Notes: generated by a model not told the origin, from the sequence alone. DNA of 64,000 nucleotides from Isoetes taiwanensis (GCA_021234155.1 JAJEKV010000011.1:13061255-13125254); one strand, 5' to 3'. Shown: positions 1-11,075, numbered from the stretch's first letter. Numbers and translations are program-made.

Positions 1-752
1 TTCTTTAAATATGTTTTGACTTCGACCTTGCCTAAGGCGGCAATCATTCATTTGTAAAATCAACCACCTTTCATGCTGAAATATTTGTACAAAAAATTGA
101 GAATAATTCTTGGAATTTCTTGCGTGCACACTCTTTATCTGTATGTTCATCCAATGTTGAAAGAATAATGCTTTCATGCACACAATTTGGTAGAAGTATA
201 GTTATAATGCCCATCAAAATTTAGTAAAGTTCCACCCATGCAGTTTTATGTACACAACTTGGTTGAACTATAATATGATTGGTTGCCATCATATACTTAC
301 TTCTTTATCATCATACTCTTTGCAAAATCTCAACGAATATAAATCTAATAAAGGTTTACTGATGCAATACATAATCGATCTCATACAGTCCTTAAATAAT
401 AAGGGACTTGTATACATGCATAGATATAGACAAGATGCTAACGCATCAAGGGGTTGCCCGTTGGATAACTATGCAAGTGGCATTATAAAAGGTCAATAAA
501 ATATGACATTGATCCATGGAACGTGCAATTGTTGGTTAAGGAAATACGATTTCGATACATGAAACAACAAAGAGGAGATCCCACGAAGCTCCCCTCTGCT
601 TCACTACCTCTAGGCGATGCCAGGAATCAGAGGTCGCATCCCCACCTTCCGCCCGGCTCCAGTCTTGATGGACCCCTCAAATCCCAAAATTCTACAACCG
701 TTGATAAAGTATATGCCACAATATTCTTAAATCACGGCCATCATACTCCCAA
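1..752. other. Intergenic AT-rich sequence
   Basis: I see no supportable gene here. The open frames are short, of low complexity and lack recognisable motifs. The stretch ends at a short perfect hairpin. Confidence 0.5.
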
Positions 753-773
753 GGGTTGCCCTATGGGCAACCC
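753..773. repeat. Perfect 9-bp-stem hairpin followed by A-run
   Basis: The arms GGGTTGCCC and GGGCAACCC (9 bp) are separated by TAT and followed by seven A. A similar hairpin with GGGTT(T)GCCCC arms lies at 12283-12306, and a third GTTGCCC/GGGCAAC pair lies near 52490. They may be termini or cores of a small repeat family. In a plant this is not a bacterial-type terminator. Confidence 0.6.
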
Positions 774-1243
774 AAAAAAAGGCACAGCGGATTAAAAAGG
801 CACACCGGTTTTTGTTTTTAAGGGAAAGGAGGGGGGGCGTTCTTGCAAAAATGAAGTTTGTGTTCCGGTTGTTGAAGCGCCTGCGGCCACGCCCATCGAA
901 GGCAGCAACCTATCATTCTAAGGTTCCGCTCCACATTCAGGAAGCTTTAGGAGCTCACAAGTACACGGTAATTTTGTATAAGGGAATGGCCCGCTGGGCT
1001 TGATTCCAAATAAGAGAAAAACGGCCGACGCCGGAGGCGAGGCCGGTTTGATCAAGGCTGAATCAAGCCCAATGCCATTCGATTAACGTGAAGGACGGCT
1101 GGGCTGCATTTCAGCCGTTGATCGCTGCCACGTGGATGGCACAGATGTTCTTTGTACAGAATGTGGACCAACAGCGGAACAAAATTCAGAATGTCGACCA
1201 GCAATGACAGAATGTAGACCAAGGAGAAATCCACAAAAAGAAA

Positions 1244-2275
1244 ATGTGCCACGTGGCGACATCACATTGGCGGATAAGGCTGAATGCAGCCCAACCGTCC
1301 TTTACGTTGCATGGGCGAGGCTGTACTGGGCCGGAATTCGCTGCAGCCCTAGCTGCCATGTCCACCTCTTCACCAGGCCTTAATCTCTTTAGTTCTTTGC
1401 CTGGTGTGAGATGGGTGTTTCCAAGCGCGGAGTTGCAAAGCGGCTGGTTTAAGGCGTCTCTACGTGATCCAACCTTTGAGCGGGTAAGCTAGCTCGAAAC
1501 TTTACCTAAGCAGGGCAGTTTTTATTTCTTTCGACTATTTGTATCCAAAAACGAGCCTGTACATGTTGATTACTTAATCCAAGTCACTGATTAAAGGAAA
1601 TTTCATATCATAGCCCCCTCTTTTCTTGTATGATGCAAGAATAAACAAACTTAAACCTTGTTTTGTGGTTTTGTGCAGAAAAGCCTTAGGTCTGGCCTTA
1701 GGTCTTGCGTTCAATACGTGCAGGAAGTGCTTGAGGATGAAATTCGAGTGCTGGGCGGTGCTGCTGAGAGGGTGGTGCTGGGTGGGGTGAGCCAGGGACA
1801 AGCTGCAGCTCTACATGTCCTGCTTTCAAGCCATTGCAAATTGGGAGCTTTCGTTGGTGCTTGTGGGTGGTTACCTCTAGCAAAGAAGATTGAACTAATG
1901 GGTGATGTTACCAAGTGTCTAAGAAAGGAATTAGGGCTGGGAAAGGAGGCTCAAGACGATGGCCTCTCTTCTTCTTCTTCTTCTTCTTCTTCTAAATCTT
2001 CCTCTTCCTCTTCCTCTTCTTCTAAATCTTCTTCTTCGCTGGTTGGCATGCCTGTGTTCTTGGGGCATGGTACATTTGACACCACTGTCTGTGTGGAGCT
2101 AGGAAGGCAGGCTTGCAGTATCCTCAGGCAGATGAAGATGGACGTTGTGTGGAAAGAGTATGTGGGTGCAGAACTAGAAGGGCACTGGCTGAAGGAACCC
2201 GAGGAACTTGATGACATTGTTGACTTCTTGAAGACCCACTTAGGGATTCACACACAGTGTGTTGTTGCCACATGA
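1244..2275 (+). CDS. Acyl-protein thioesterase / carboxylesterase-like protein (2 exons)
   Basis: Predicted alpha/beta-hydrolase of the acyl-protein thioesterase/phospholipase family, which removes acyl groups from proteins or lysophospholipids in the cytosol. Exon 1 is 1244-1483 and exon 2 is 1679-2275. The 195-bp intron begins CGG|GTAAGC and ends TTGTGCAG|AAA, phase 0. The joined product is 278 aa. Seen: an N-terminal LHGRG loop at residues 22-26, WVFPSAE at 57-63, the GxSxG nucleophile elbow GVSQG with Ser118, Asp214 in GHGTFD and His249 in GHW, so the Ser-Asp-His triad is complete. LHGRG and WVFPSA recall a fungal-type variant of the family. A serine/lysine tract (about residues 176-202) is inserted before the Asp loop. 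I chose the ATG at 1244 because it precedes the first strand. An upstream exon remains possible. GVSQG is followed by Gln where GG is usual. Confidence 0.72.
1484..1678 (+). other. Intron of the thioesterase-like gene
   Basis: A GTAAGC donor follows codon CGG and a pyrimidine-rich TTTGTGCAG acceptor precedes AAA. Splicing joins two halves of one hydrolase fold in phase 0. In-frame reading through the donor meets a stop (TAG at 1490) after two codons. Confidence 0.75.
1966..2038 (+). repeat. Coding TCT/TCC microsatellite (poly-Ser tract)
   Basis: Runs of TCT and TCC interrupted by AAA codons encode about 24 serines and 2 lysines inside the thioesterase-like protein. The reading frame is kept. 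The tract falls between the cap/helix region and the catalytic Asp loop. Confidence 0.85.
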
Positions 2276-2279
2276 TGCA

Positions 2280-4640
2280 TAACTGCGACCGTCCTGGCAA
2301 AAAAAAGGAACTGTATGTGTGTTCACATGCATCTTAGTCTTCGCATTTTGAGAAAATTTAGTTGAAGCCGAAAGCTGTGGAATGAAGTCTCTTAAAAATG
2401 TGAAGCAATATCACGATGTTTAAAGGCAGATGCTTGTCTTCCTTGCTTGTTCACACTGGTTGGTAGATGTTTGTAAGTGGTTGGTATATGTACCTGGGCA
2501 AGTTGAAGAATGGCAGATTCTTTTAGTTCAAATAAGTAGCTCTCTGTACAATGGTCGGATAAGAAAAAATTCCAAAAAACTTTTTCACCAAAACGGAAAA
2601 TCCCAAATTAACAAGATTGATTGATTCCACAATGTGCAAAAGTATGTTATACACAGCCATGCGTCAACTGTGATAGTACGCAAAAAAAACTCAGCTACAC
2701 ATACTATCACACAATTTGCAAAAACTGTGATCACCAGCGATGATTAAAATTATGCAGAGATTAAGTTCCACTAACAATTTCTACATGATTCTACCTGTAT
2801 CACTTACCCGATTCTATAGTGCAGTCAGTCTTAATGACGAACAATCAAAACATAATCCATTTAGTCGTCCTTGTTAAAAGTATCATATCTTTTAGACACT
2901 TCAAGATGCCGGAGTGAGTAGAAAGGCTGTTATTATTTTAGAAATATGTGATTCCTATAGTGTAGTGCCCAAAGGTCCTACTTGCTTAGGAGTTGCAATC
3001 CCAACAAAGCAAGCAAAGGTCTAAATAGTCGCTTCAATCAATCTCCGCCATGTGTCATGGATTATAGAATGACTTGAGCAACCTTCTAATGAAAGGCTTA
3101 ACATTATTGCAAAAAGAGGTTGCTCACAAAAGACAACTCGATTTGTTGCTTACAAAATACATTAGGCTGGACAATTGCTCATATACATACCTCCTATTAT
3201 CAGAAACATCTTCCCTGTCTACTCCTAAATGAACATACCAATACAATTGCTCTGTACATAACTCCTATTACTTGTACATACCTCCTATTACTGTAAACAA
3301 TCTCGCTCTGGACTCCTAAATGTGCACACCATGAGTTCATTATCCTAACCCAATGCAAATAAAGGGAAACTAGCATACACCTTTTTACACCAACTATGCA
3401 AAACATGAAGTGCAAAAAGAAAGGGCAGCTACAAAGAAAAAGCCAGGTTCACCATAACCTTAAGCCAGATAGGTAGATGGGTAATGTCCTGCCCTTGACA
3501 GCCTTCAAACTCTGCTGACATATCATCTTGCCTGGAAGTATAAAGAACGGAGAAGTTAAGGGTCAACTTTCATAAATCTTGCACTTTAGCCAGTTGACAC
3601 AACCGTGCTTGACTTTCCTCTATCATAACTTTTTCAAATAGTTCATTTCAACAGGAAAACTAATGCACATATTTGCCATCATATTTGTTCTATTAGATGC
3701 AACAGGAAAGCTACCAAACAAATGCAAAATGCAGGCCTTAAATCCCCAAAATCAAATGAAATTTCTCATGTTGGTAACTGTCCAATGCTGAAAGAATATC
3801 ATAATGACTTACAGGGCATGCAGAAGTCCATATAAATTTAACTCTTTTTAATATGGATACCATGATCAGCCACAAAATGGATTTGCGCCTAATGGTGGCT
3901 CGAGAATCGACCGTGTAGTGCAAAACGGCATTTAATTTACTGATTTAAATTGGCAATACAACATATAGTGCTTGGAGCAAATGAAAATAGGGAAAACACA
4001 ATGCAGAGTATAAGATGGCATCGATCTCAATTTTACTATATTCAAAAGACTACTATGCGGAATGTCATTCCTTTGTTTCGACAAACCTCTGTAGACACAC
4101 CCGCAATTTCGACCAAAGGATTCGATCACGAAGTTCCATGTCAATTGCCTTCACCGGTTTTGTAATCGTTATACAATTCTTCTTCTTTGCTACAAACAAG
4201 CACTAAAATCCGACAAAAGAACATTTTGCGGCAGTTGTTTTCATAAGCAAAGTACCATGCCAAAACCATTTGAGCACCACTCAGCATCACCCTGTTCCAA
4301 GCATTGCCGACTTGCCCGCCTATCTACAACCACAAGCTACCTATCTACAATCACAAGCGCATAGGATAAACTAGGAATGGAATCACTTGGAAATCACAAA
4401 TTTACGGCACAACTTCGAGCCGCTACAAATTGTTGATATAAAGAATGCAAGCAGAGAAATACCTCGTTTTGTGCTCTTGAGTTCAATCTCTGGCGCCGAC
4501 GAGTGAATCTACATCTCAAAAAATGTTGCATGCTCGATGCTTTGATCTAAACGCCGCAAAAAGAAAACCGTGAGGATAAGGGTGAAAGTATCTTTGGTGG
4601 GTAGCAAAAGCATGCGTCCCGGGGCATGCTTATAGCGGGG
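2280..4640. other. Gene-poor AT-rich interval
   Basis: Begins with the presumed 3' untranslated region of the thioesterase gene. No open frame here has recognisable motifs or convincing length. Confidence 0.5.
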
Positions 4641-4647
4641 TTTTAGC

Positions 4648-4694
4648 CGCTTAAAGCACCCCCTGCTTTTGCTTAATTTGGGGTGCTTTAAGCG
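4648..4694. repeat. Inverted repeat, 15-bp perfect arms
   Basis: Arms CGCTTAAAGCACCCC (4648-4662) and GGGGTGCTTTAAGCG (4680-4694) flank a 17-nt loop. It may be a small foldback element. It lies just left of the decayed repeat gene. Confidence 0.65.
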
Positions 4695-4975
4695 AATCGC
4701 CTCGCCATTTTTTTACGCCCTTCATGTACTAACACGTCCACCTCACGAATGAACCGTTAGGATAATGATTGTGGGTTTTTGGCTGGATTTTCGCGCGAGT
4801 GGTGTGGTAGTACGTTGCAAATTGGATTACTTCATGGGCGAAAAAAATTCTCCCTCCAATTCAATTATCCTCCCTCTCTCGGGAATTTCATGGCTCCCCG
4901 ATACCGGGCTGGAGGCAATCACGCGTTTAGCATTGGATTTTCGGCCGATGAATCCCAATACAAGAAAATCCAAAT

Positions 4976-5197
4976 TTGTTGGATGTCAATCCAACACAGG
5001 AAATATCACGTGAAGATCCAGTTTCCTCTGCAATTTACAAGAAATTGGATGCAGAGAGAAAGAGAGAATACAGATTAAGGAATAAGATGAAAAGAGCAGC
5101 GGTTGAACGGGAGGATCTGAGCATGAGACGCAGGCAAGAAATAGCCAAGCAAGTAGTTGATTACTTCAATAAGCTCACCAAAAAGCATTCACCGTAA
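4976..5197 (+). pseudogene. Charged, helical N-terminal piece of a decayed repeat protein
   Basis: A 73-codon frame rich in Lys, Arg and Glu (AERKREYRLRNKMKRA region) that looks like a helical or coiled segment. It shares reading frame and orientation with the Cys-motif piece at 5645-6136, and the DNA between them carries coding-like scraps in several frames. I infer that both are remains of one multi-copy gene. The family is not identified with certainty. Confidence 0.35.
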
Positions 5198-5644
5198 ACT
5201 CAAGGCTGATGTGATGAAGAGGGTGGTTCATCACCACGAAATGGAAATCTCGAAACCCGGACTTTTGCAAATCCAAAGGAGTGCAAGGCAAAGCGGAGTG
5301 CTTTGCTCAACAACTTGAAATGACAATGGCAGCCACAAAGAGGCTAAGGAACCATGATATTTGGAGAGCCGAACCTCAACACTTGTGATGGCTTCTTCCA
5401 CAAATTCGAGATGCAATTCCACTATGGCGGGCGTTAGGTACATCTATTTCTTGTCTTCATGCTGTGCTTCTTCATGCTTTCAAGTGCTTGTATCTGGCGA
5501 AAGTGATGCCGGGGTGATATGTTCATTGATACATGTGCAATATTTCTTATGATAGGTTGCATGAGGTCAACAATTGCAACCGCCGTGATTAAGGAAATCT
5601 AAGCCTTCCTTGGAAATGGTCCGTGGTCTGCTTTCCAAAAGAGG

Positions 5645-6136
5645 TTGAGGTGCGATTCTCTCACCCCTGCTTGCAAGCAAAGCATAACAGAATTCTGGAA
5701 AGAAAACAGCAGAGTCTCTCCTTGCAAGAAAGATGTTGTGAACACTGTTGGAGAGTCAGGCTTCCGAATTTCTTATCCCTTGCACCTTCCGGAGGTCACA
5801 CGTATAAGTTTCCATACAAACTTTTTTTTCGCTATTTCTAACCAAAGGCCACCATTCACCGCAGCTATATCAACAATACAAAAAGGGACATCCCGAACAC
5901 CCCTGTTTGCTTAAAGGCTTTTCGAGAAGTTGAAGCCTATTTATGTGAAGAAAGTATCAGAAAGGGAAACCTGTTGTTGCATATACCATATGAAGTTGGA
6001 GTATGCCAGGGTAGCACTGAATGCATTAAGGTCAGCGAAAACTGGATTCCATGGTGAAGAGTGCAAGTGCACCTGCGAGGTCCGTGGACTGGTGAGAAGT
6101 GTCCGCCACCAACATAATTATGACTCAACCAAATGA
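5645..6136 (+). pseudogene. Decayed multi-copy protein with CCCxYH motif
   Basis: One frame is interrupted only by a TAA at 5912-5914. The left part has FWKENSRVSPCKKDVV. The right part has KPIYVKKVSERETCCCIYHMK followed by a CKCTCEV cluster, so metal binding is plausible. It resembles, from memory, a large lineage-specific protein family in fern and lycophyte genomes that behaves like a mobile-element protein. No exact family name is claimed. The K-rich repeats at 6521-6740 and the RWQAMQFKRC segment at 6863-6957 lie downstream in the same orientation and probably belong to the same decayed gene. Confidence 0.4.
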
Positions 6137-6520
6137 GCTCGAGGGTCGTGGGTTTGCAACAAGGGCGGGGTGAAGAATGGTATAAACATGATCGCTTGAT
6201 GCGGACATGTCGGCGTGTGGCACGCGAAAAGTCTTCCTATATGTCCAAGAGAAAGAGAGAATCACGAAGTTCTTGCTTGAATGGAAGACGTTTGAAAAGG
6301 TAATACTCTCTTTATTGTTTGTCAAGCATCCGATATGTCTTTGTCATCGCGTACCGACTATCGCTTTGTGCTTTCAACTTGCGCTGATCTTCTTTTTTAT
6401 GCTACGCACCTTGTTACGATTCCAAAGGGAGACGACGAAAGAAGCCGATGGAGTTGCGTACTGCGTTACCAAGGAAGTGCCGTGTGGCGCAGAAAGAAAA
6501 GATCTAATGCCACCAAGAAG

Positions 6521-6740
6521 GGAAACCAAAGTAAGAAGTCCAAGGTAGGCTGGTGGGACACTCCAGTCGCAGGCTGCGAAGACAAGCCGAGAAGAATGGA
6601 AACAAAAGTAAGAAATCCAAGGCACCGGTAGGACACACTGAAGGCCGCAAAGACAAGTTGAGAAGAAGGGAAACAAAAGTAAGAAATCCAAGGCAGCTGG
6701 TGGGACACAGCCTGAAGCTGCAGCACAAGATGAGACCTCA
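6521..6740 (+). repeat. Three tandem ~71-77-bp coding repeats (GNKSKKSK motif)
   Basis: GGAAACNAAAGTAAGAA starts recur at 6521, 6598 and 6669. Each unit encodes G-N-K/Q-S-K-K-S-K, then a Gly/Thr/Pro linker. The reading frame changes between units, so the array is now broken. A basic Lys/Ser linker in the decayed repeat protein is the likely origin. Confidence 0.65.
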
Positions 6741-6741
6741 A

Positions 6742-6957
6742 ATGGCAAGGGGAAAAAAAAGAAAGGACCAAAGCCAGTTCTTAGATTGTCTTACAAGAGA
6801 ACGGCAGTGAAGGCTTTCATTTCATATCTGTGTTCCACGTTGAAGATATTCGTGTCACACAATTACAGGGCTAGGTGGCAGGCCATGCAATTCAAGAGGT
6901 GCTTGGACAATATCCAAGATAGTTGCTTTTCTGTGCTGGTTGGATACTCGCATGCAT
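6742..6957 (+). pseudogene. C-terminal-side segment of the decayed repeat protein
   Basis: An open stretch reads from a KGKKKKGPKPVLRLSYKR basic segment to RARWQAMQFKRCLDN and ends at TAG after GYSHA. Orientation and content match the CCCxYH piece upstream. The match to the expected family pattern stops near 6945-6957, exactly where the opposite strand begins to encode an FCP1-like domain, so this is probably a junction. Confidence 0.4.
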
Positions 6958-7265
6958 AGCAATGCTCTTGACCATATATCTTCAAGAATCTGGTCTGCAG
7001 ATCAGGGAACAATGCATCCACCATATCCCTTGTATTCCGAAGTAGAGAAGCACTCCAAATCACAACATCAAACCTCTGCAGTGCCCACTCCACAAACTCA
7101 TGATACCCTGGTCTGCAAATGAGGTACTTACTTGCGCTTTCTTTTACAACATGGTTCGCTTTGTGGTGGATGCAAGATTTTTGATTCATTCTCCTCTGTT
7201 AGTAATGCGTGCCCGATTACACCATTTATGTCAAGCACCATGCACTTCCGTGCGGGTGTCCATCC
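6950..7265 (-). pseudogene. FCP1/SCP-like HAD phosphatase domain fragment
   Basis: HAD-superfamily phosphatases of the FCP1 (NLI-interacting factor-like) group dephosphorylate phosphoproteins in the nucleus. The minus strand reads RPGYHEFVEWALQRFDVVIW then S-A-S-L-L-R-N-T, matching the family pattern RP.l.eFL...f.v.iWs. Upstream at 7221-7238 another minus frame gives MVLDINGVIGH, which fits the motif-I position (D-x-N-G variant) seen in some plant members. The two parts are in different frames, so a frameshift lies between about 7170 and 7200. The C-terminal aspartates of the fold are not visible. The fragment abuts the decayed repeat gene on the opposite strand and could be a captured piece. 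Confidence 0.5.
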
Positions 7266-7269
7266 TCGG

Positions 7270-7954
7270 CGTTTGCAACCACCGCCGATGGTCAGCTGTG
7301 ATCGCGTGCTTTGTCCGTGGCCGGACTGTCTTTGGGAAGTGCTATCCGGGCGTCTTTGGATCTTTGGCCGGAAGTGCTATCCGGGCGCCCCGAAGTTGCC
7401 GCGACTTTCTTTGGACTCACGGTTTTATCTTTGCTACCGGTGATGGAGAGTGCCGATAGCCATAGCTAGATACATCCTTACTAGTATCTCCCTCGTCCCC
7501 AATGTATGGGTGTTTCACGGCTATCGAACCCGTACCAAGTGGTGGCTTAGGGTCCTTGGTCTCTGCAAAATCAAAAGTGGTGCTACAATTACCAACCTGG
7601 CCGGCAGACAAGATGCCAAGTGAAATAAGACAAGTAAAATAACCGCTTGAACTTAAATATTGGATTGCACCTTTTATATGTAAGAGTTTGTTTTGCACTT
7701 TGGTTTCTTCATTATCCGCCTGGTTCTCTCACTATCTTCAGCCCTTCGATTCAAGAAGCACCACTTGTGGCTGCCTTCTCCTTCTGCATGCAAATGCATA
7801 TTGATCCCTAGGTTGAAACTCGAAACAAATTTTACAAGGACACAATGGGGGAAAAAACATATATTATGGTATTACACAAAAACCTTTTAACTGATCGTTT
7901 TGCCAAGTCTTGTGCAAACAAAATTGGCCCTGAAACGAGTACATATAAATTACA
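7270..7954. other. No gene seen; short GC-richer duplication
   Basis: GAAGTGCTATCCGGGCG occurs twice between about 7337 and 7390. No coding frame with recognisable motifs is found in the rest. Confidence 0.45.
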
Positions 7955-8608
7955 TTAGACAGCTGTTTTTTTTCCTAGTGCCACGCCTATAGGCACGTCC
8001 TCATCAACCGAATCATCTGACTCACCCTCACTCTCGGGGTCCAGGACCTTTTTGGTCCTGGACCTTGTGAGCCTTGTGATTCGGCTCACAACCTTGTTCA
8101 CCTGCTTATCCACTATATTCGGGTCTTCAACATCCTTGTCTGCCCCTGCATCAACAGTGTTAGAGGAGGCCTTTGTAGAGGTTGCTGCAGAATTTGGAAC
8201 TATATTGTATTTCTCAGCATCGTCAGAACTACTGGAATCTGCTTTGGACCGTGTTGGTGTCTTTAGCACAGTGCTTTCAGGTGCTGCAATGTGTCTTTCT
8301 TGCTTTGCCTCGTCTTTGTTCCATTGCCTACAAAGCGCTTCTAATGTACCCACTTCAGGAAACAAACGTGTACCTTTTTTGGCTGTTCTTGCTTGTGGAG
8401 TTCGAGTCCTTGTAGACTTGTGTCCGGGGGTCCTTTTACTAAGAGGTGTTTTGACATGCTTCCTTTTCCCCGTTGCTATCCGAGTTGTAGCTACCACCTC
8501 ATCTAGGTCAATTGTCTCAACTATTTGTTTGTGTGCTGCCCCAAAGATGTAAGGGTTCCCGCTTGGACTGCCTTCCCCAATTCCTCCACTAAGCCTCACT
8601 GAACTGCT
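7955..8608 (-). other. In-frame open extension after the RING-like gene stop
   Basis: After the TAA at 8609-8611 the same minus frame stays open for 217 codons to a stop at 7955. The peptide is low-complexity: basic Lys/Arg/Thr tracts that could act as nuclear-localisation signals (KRTPGHKSTRTRTPQAR), Ser/Asp stretches and an acidic ESEGESDDSVDED tail. This composition fits a disordered nuclear C-terminus. It could be the original C-terminal half of the gene upstream, cut off by a stop mutation, or a separate exon. It has no ATG start of its own near the left end. Confidence 0.45.
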
Positions 8609-9932
8609 TTACGAGCATTCGAGGCAAGTGTCTTTCTCCATAAGCAAACTTCGTGGCGAAACATGATATACGTGGCCACATTTCAGCTTCAGACTTAGGG
8701 TGTAATCATCCTGGAATGCCAGCCCGCATGTGGAGCATCGCTCCTCATCTCCAATTGGCAACCTGAATGTCACAGGATAGATGCTCACAAGCTGGCCAGC
8801 TCTCCTTGTAAGTTCCCTAAGCCTGTTGAGATTCTGTAAATGCTGCTTGGCTTTTGCAAGTTGCACTTCAGTGTTTGCAACCTCAGCAGCTATAGTGGCC
8901 ACCTGTTGAACTATCCCCTCATCTATTGGGCCACCCCCCATTTCAACAAGGGCTTTGAGCATGTACTCTGCCATGTCTTTCTCTCTCTCCAAGCTCAGTA
9001 GCTCAGCAGAGGCACCAGCATCAGGACCTGTGACTGCTTGAAGACGTGAGATGTTGTCTTTAATTTTCTGCAATTTCTCTTCTGAAGCCAAGAAGAAAGC
9101 TCCCTTAGCCTGGGACTGGACAACTAGCTCCTTCTTGGAGACTAAATCAGCCTGCTGCGTGTCTAGGGTTTCCTGCAAATCTTTGCATAGGACTTCCAGG
9201 CGTGATATGTTCTCCCCATAAGCTGTGTAAGCTGTTGGGCACAGTGCAAAGCTCCTTATGGACGGCCTCCCTTCTAATTTAATACCAGTGCCTCCTGAAA
9301 CTGGCCTTTCTGCTATGCTTTCAGGTGCTGTGGTTTGCTGAGATTTGCTGGCCTCTGCCCTGCTTGCTGGAGCACTGCTTGCCGGTTCACTTTTAACCTT
9401 GCTGCTGTAGGCTCTACTCTTTGCTGCAACTGCTGCCCAATTAACCTTGAACTTCTGTGGATCCTGCTTTGCTCGAGGCGCTTATTGAATGCAAATAGGT
9501 ATGATAATCGCCTTTCTAACTTCTCTGTTCTTCAACCCGTCCCCGGGTATATTTTGCTCGAAGCTCTATTAGAGCTTCTTCGCGCTTCCCGCCTCACCTT
9601 GTCAATGGAAGTTTTGCCAGGAATGACCCCGTTGGTATCCCAAACTTCATTGTACTCTGCTGCAGATATGAGGTCTGTTCGAAATTGAGAGGGATGAACA
9701 CCCTCGTTTGGCAGACCTGCATACGCATGGAAGTCTTCTTCGGTTCGGCAATCAGCCAGGTCCGGTCTTAAGGGAACGTTTCTTCTGGCCTGGAAGAATG
9801 CAAGAAAATCGAATTAACAGGGTTGAACCCTAAACCCATTGAAATTTTGTTTTGTTGCTTTTTGCTTACCCGGATAATGGGTTCCGTTGGAATTACTGCT
9901 TGAGCGGGCGGATCAATCACCTTCTTTACCAT
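8609..9932 (-). CDS. Coiled-coil protein with C-terminal RING-like zinc finger (3 exons)
   Basis: Exons on the minus strand are 9932-9870, 9789-9598 and 9463-8609. The introns use CGG|GTAAGC...TTCCAG|GCC and AAG|GTGAGG...AAGCAG|GAT, both phase 0. The product is 369 aa. Seen: N-terminal MVKKVIDPPAQ, an exon 2 acidic/aromatic segment (EEDFHAYAGLPNEGV), an Ala/Ser/Pro-rich linker, a predicted coiled coil at about residues 195-300, then CxxC (328, 331), CGHxxH (347-352) and CxxC (365, 368). The usual Cys soon after the second His of a RING is absent (Pro355 region), so this is RING-like rather than canonical. An E3-ligase or nuclear adaptor role is only inference. It may belong to a repeat-associated family. 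The frame continues open after the stop. Confidence 0.55.
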
Positions 9933-10034
9933 GGTTGATCTGTTTGTATAAAGTGGAAATCCGAAAGCGCAAATTCGCGGGTTGCTTGGCCGGAGTAGAG
10001 AAAGTTGGGGAAGAGAGATTTGGAAAAACACAAA

Positions 10035-10879
10035 TTCGAAAGTTCGTTCGTTTGTCTAGTGGTTCCAGATTGCAGGGGTCGCTTTCATTACTGGGGGCGG
10101 CAAACAGGTAATGATTGTATAAACGGGTACCGGCTAGACGAATAGACGGGCAGAATATAGGTGGTACTATATAGGTGAAGGGTGGGAAAAAAATGTATGA
10201 CGGGTGGGAAAAAATGTATTTTGGGTGCTGGTGCTGGTGCTGGGGTCGCGTTTTTTTGCTACCCACCAGCATACTTTCACCCATAATAGTTATGTGTTCC
10301 TCATAAACAGTAGTTAAATCTAGCAATGCAAAAGCAAGAGCCCTAACTTGCCTTTGCCGGATCCTCTCTTGACCTTCACCAAAAAAATCAACTTTGATCC
10401 ATTAGTTTATGCCCACAATCATATCTATCATAGAATGGCTTATTTTAGGAGAGTCTAGGGCACCGGAAATTTAAGCGTCAGAATGCAAAGGGAAGTGATA
10501 AGACCATAGACTGTATATGCTACCGGACAGATCCAGAAGTACCATTCAGTGATGATTTTAGTGGTACTATACCAAAATATGGTATCACTATTTTGGCGAT
10601 AATCTTATATTCGAAACTTTTTTGGAAGGCGATAAGTTTTGTCCCTTCAAGAATTTTTGTAGTGTATGTGGCGATAAATATTAATCATTAAAGTATTTGC
10701 TTAGTACTTGTGACGATGTCTATAATCTTGCCATAGTATTGTTGTCATGACACACGTAACCTTCAGCACCCACCGATTCCTTAAGGTTACAGCCTTTTTT
10801 TTTCCAGGTAATTTTGGGGCTCTTTTTCTGGCGGAGCTGTGGCGGCGCCACCAACAGAGTTTCTTTGCCATTCCTCTGT
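10035..10879. other. Intergenic, no gene
   Basis: Upstream flank of the RING-like gene. A run of GGGTGGGAAAAAA and GTGCTGGTGCTGG short repeats lies near 10180-10240. Nothing coding is supported. Confidence 0.45.
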
Positions 10880-11075
10880 TCTTCATCAGAGTTGCGGCAT
10901 CAGAGTTGCGGCATCATCTTCATCAGAGTTGCGGCATCAGAGGCGGCATCATCTTCTATCCGCTTCAGGGCCGACGTAGTTGCATGAATATCCACTATTC
11001 TGCATCAGGGCCAGAGTTCTGCATGAATATCCACTATTCTTCATCAGGGCTGCATCAGGGGCCTCTGTCGCCTAG
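10880..11075. repeat. Degenerate tandem repeats (GCATCAGAGTTGC; GCATGAATATCCACTATTC)
   Basis: CATCAGAGTTGCGG is repeated three times (10885-10940), then GCATGAATATCCACTATTC twice (10982-11040) separated by CATCAGGGC variants. It looks like a local minisatellite. The frame is open through it but the translation is repetitive and not convincing as protein. Confidence 0.6.

Noticed and set aside
753-780. Hairpin plus A-run as a rho-independent terminator
   Set aside because: The sequence is plant nuclear DNA and no gene ends there.
1951-2217. Minus-strand acidic poly-Glu open frame
   Set aside because: It is only the antisense of the poly-Ser microsatellite in the thioesterase-like gene.
6374-6771. 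Two minus-strand hydrophobic/Cys-containing frames
   Set aside because: They are antisense shadows of the tandem Lys/Ser repeats and repeat the same pattern three times.
9913-10326. Longer minus-strand frame upstream of the RING-like gene
   Set aside because: It covers the presumed 5' region with low-complexity His/Pro/Tyr sequence and is out of frame with the good ATG at 9932.
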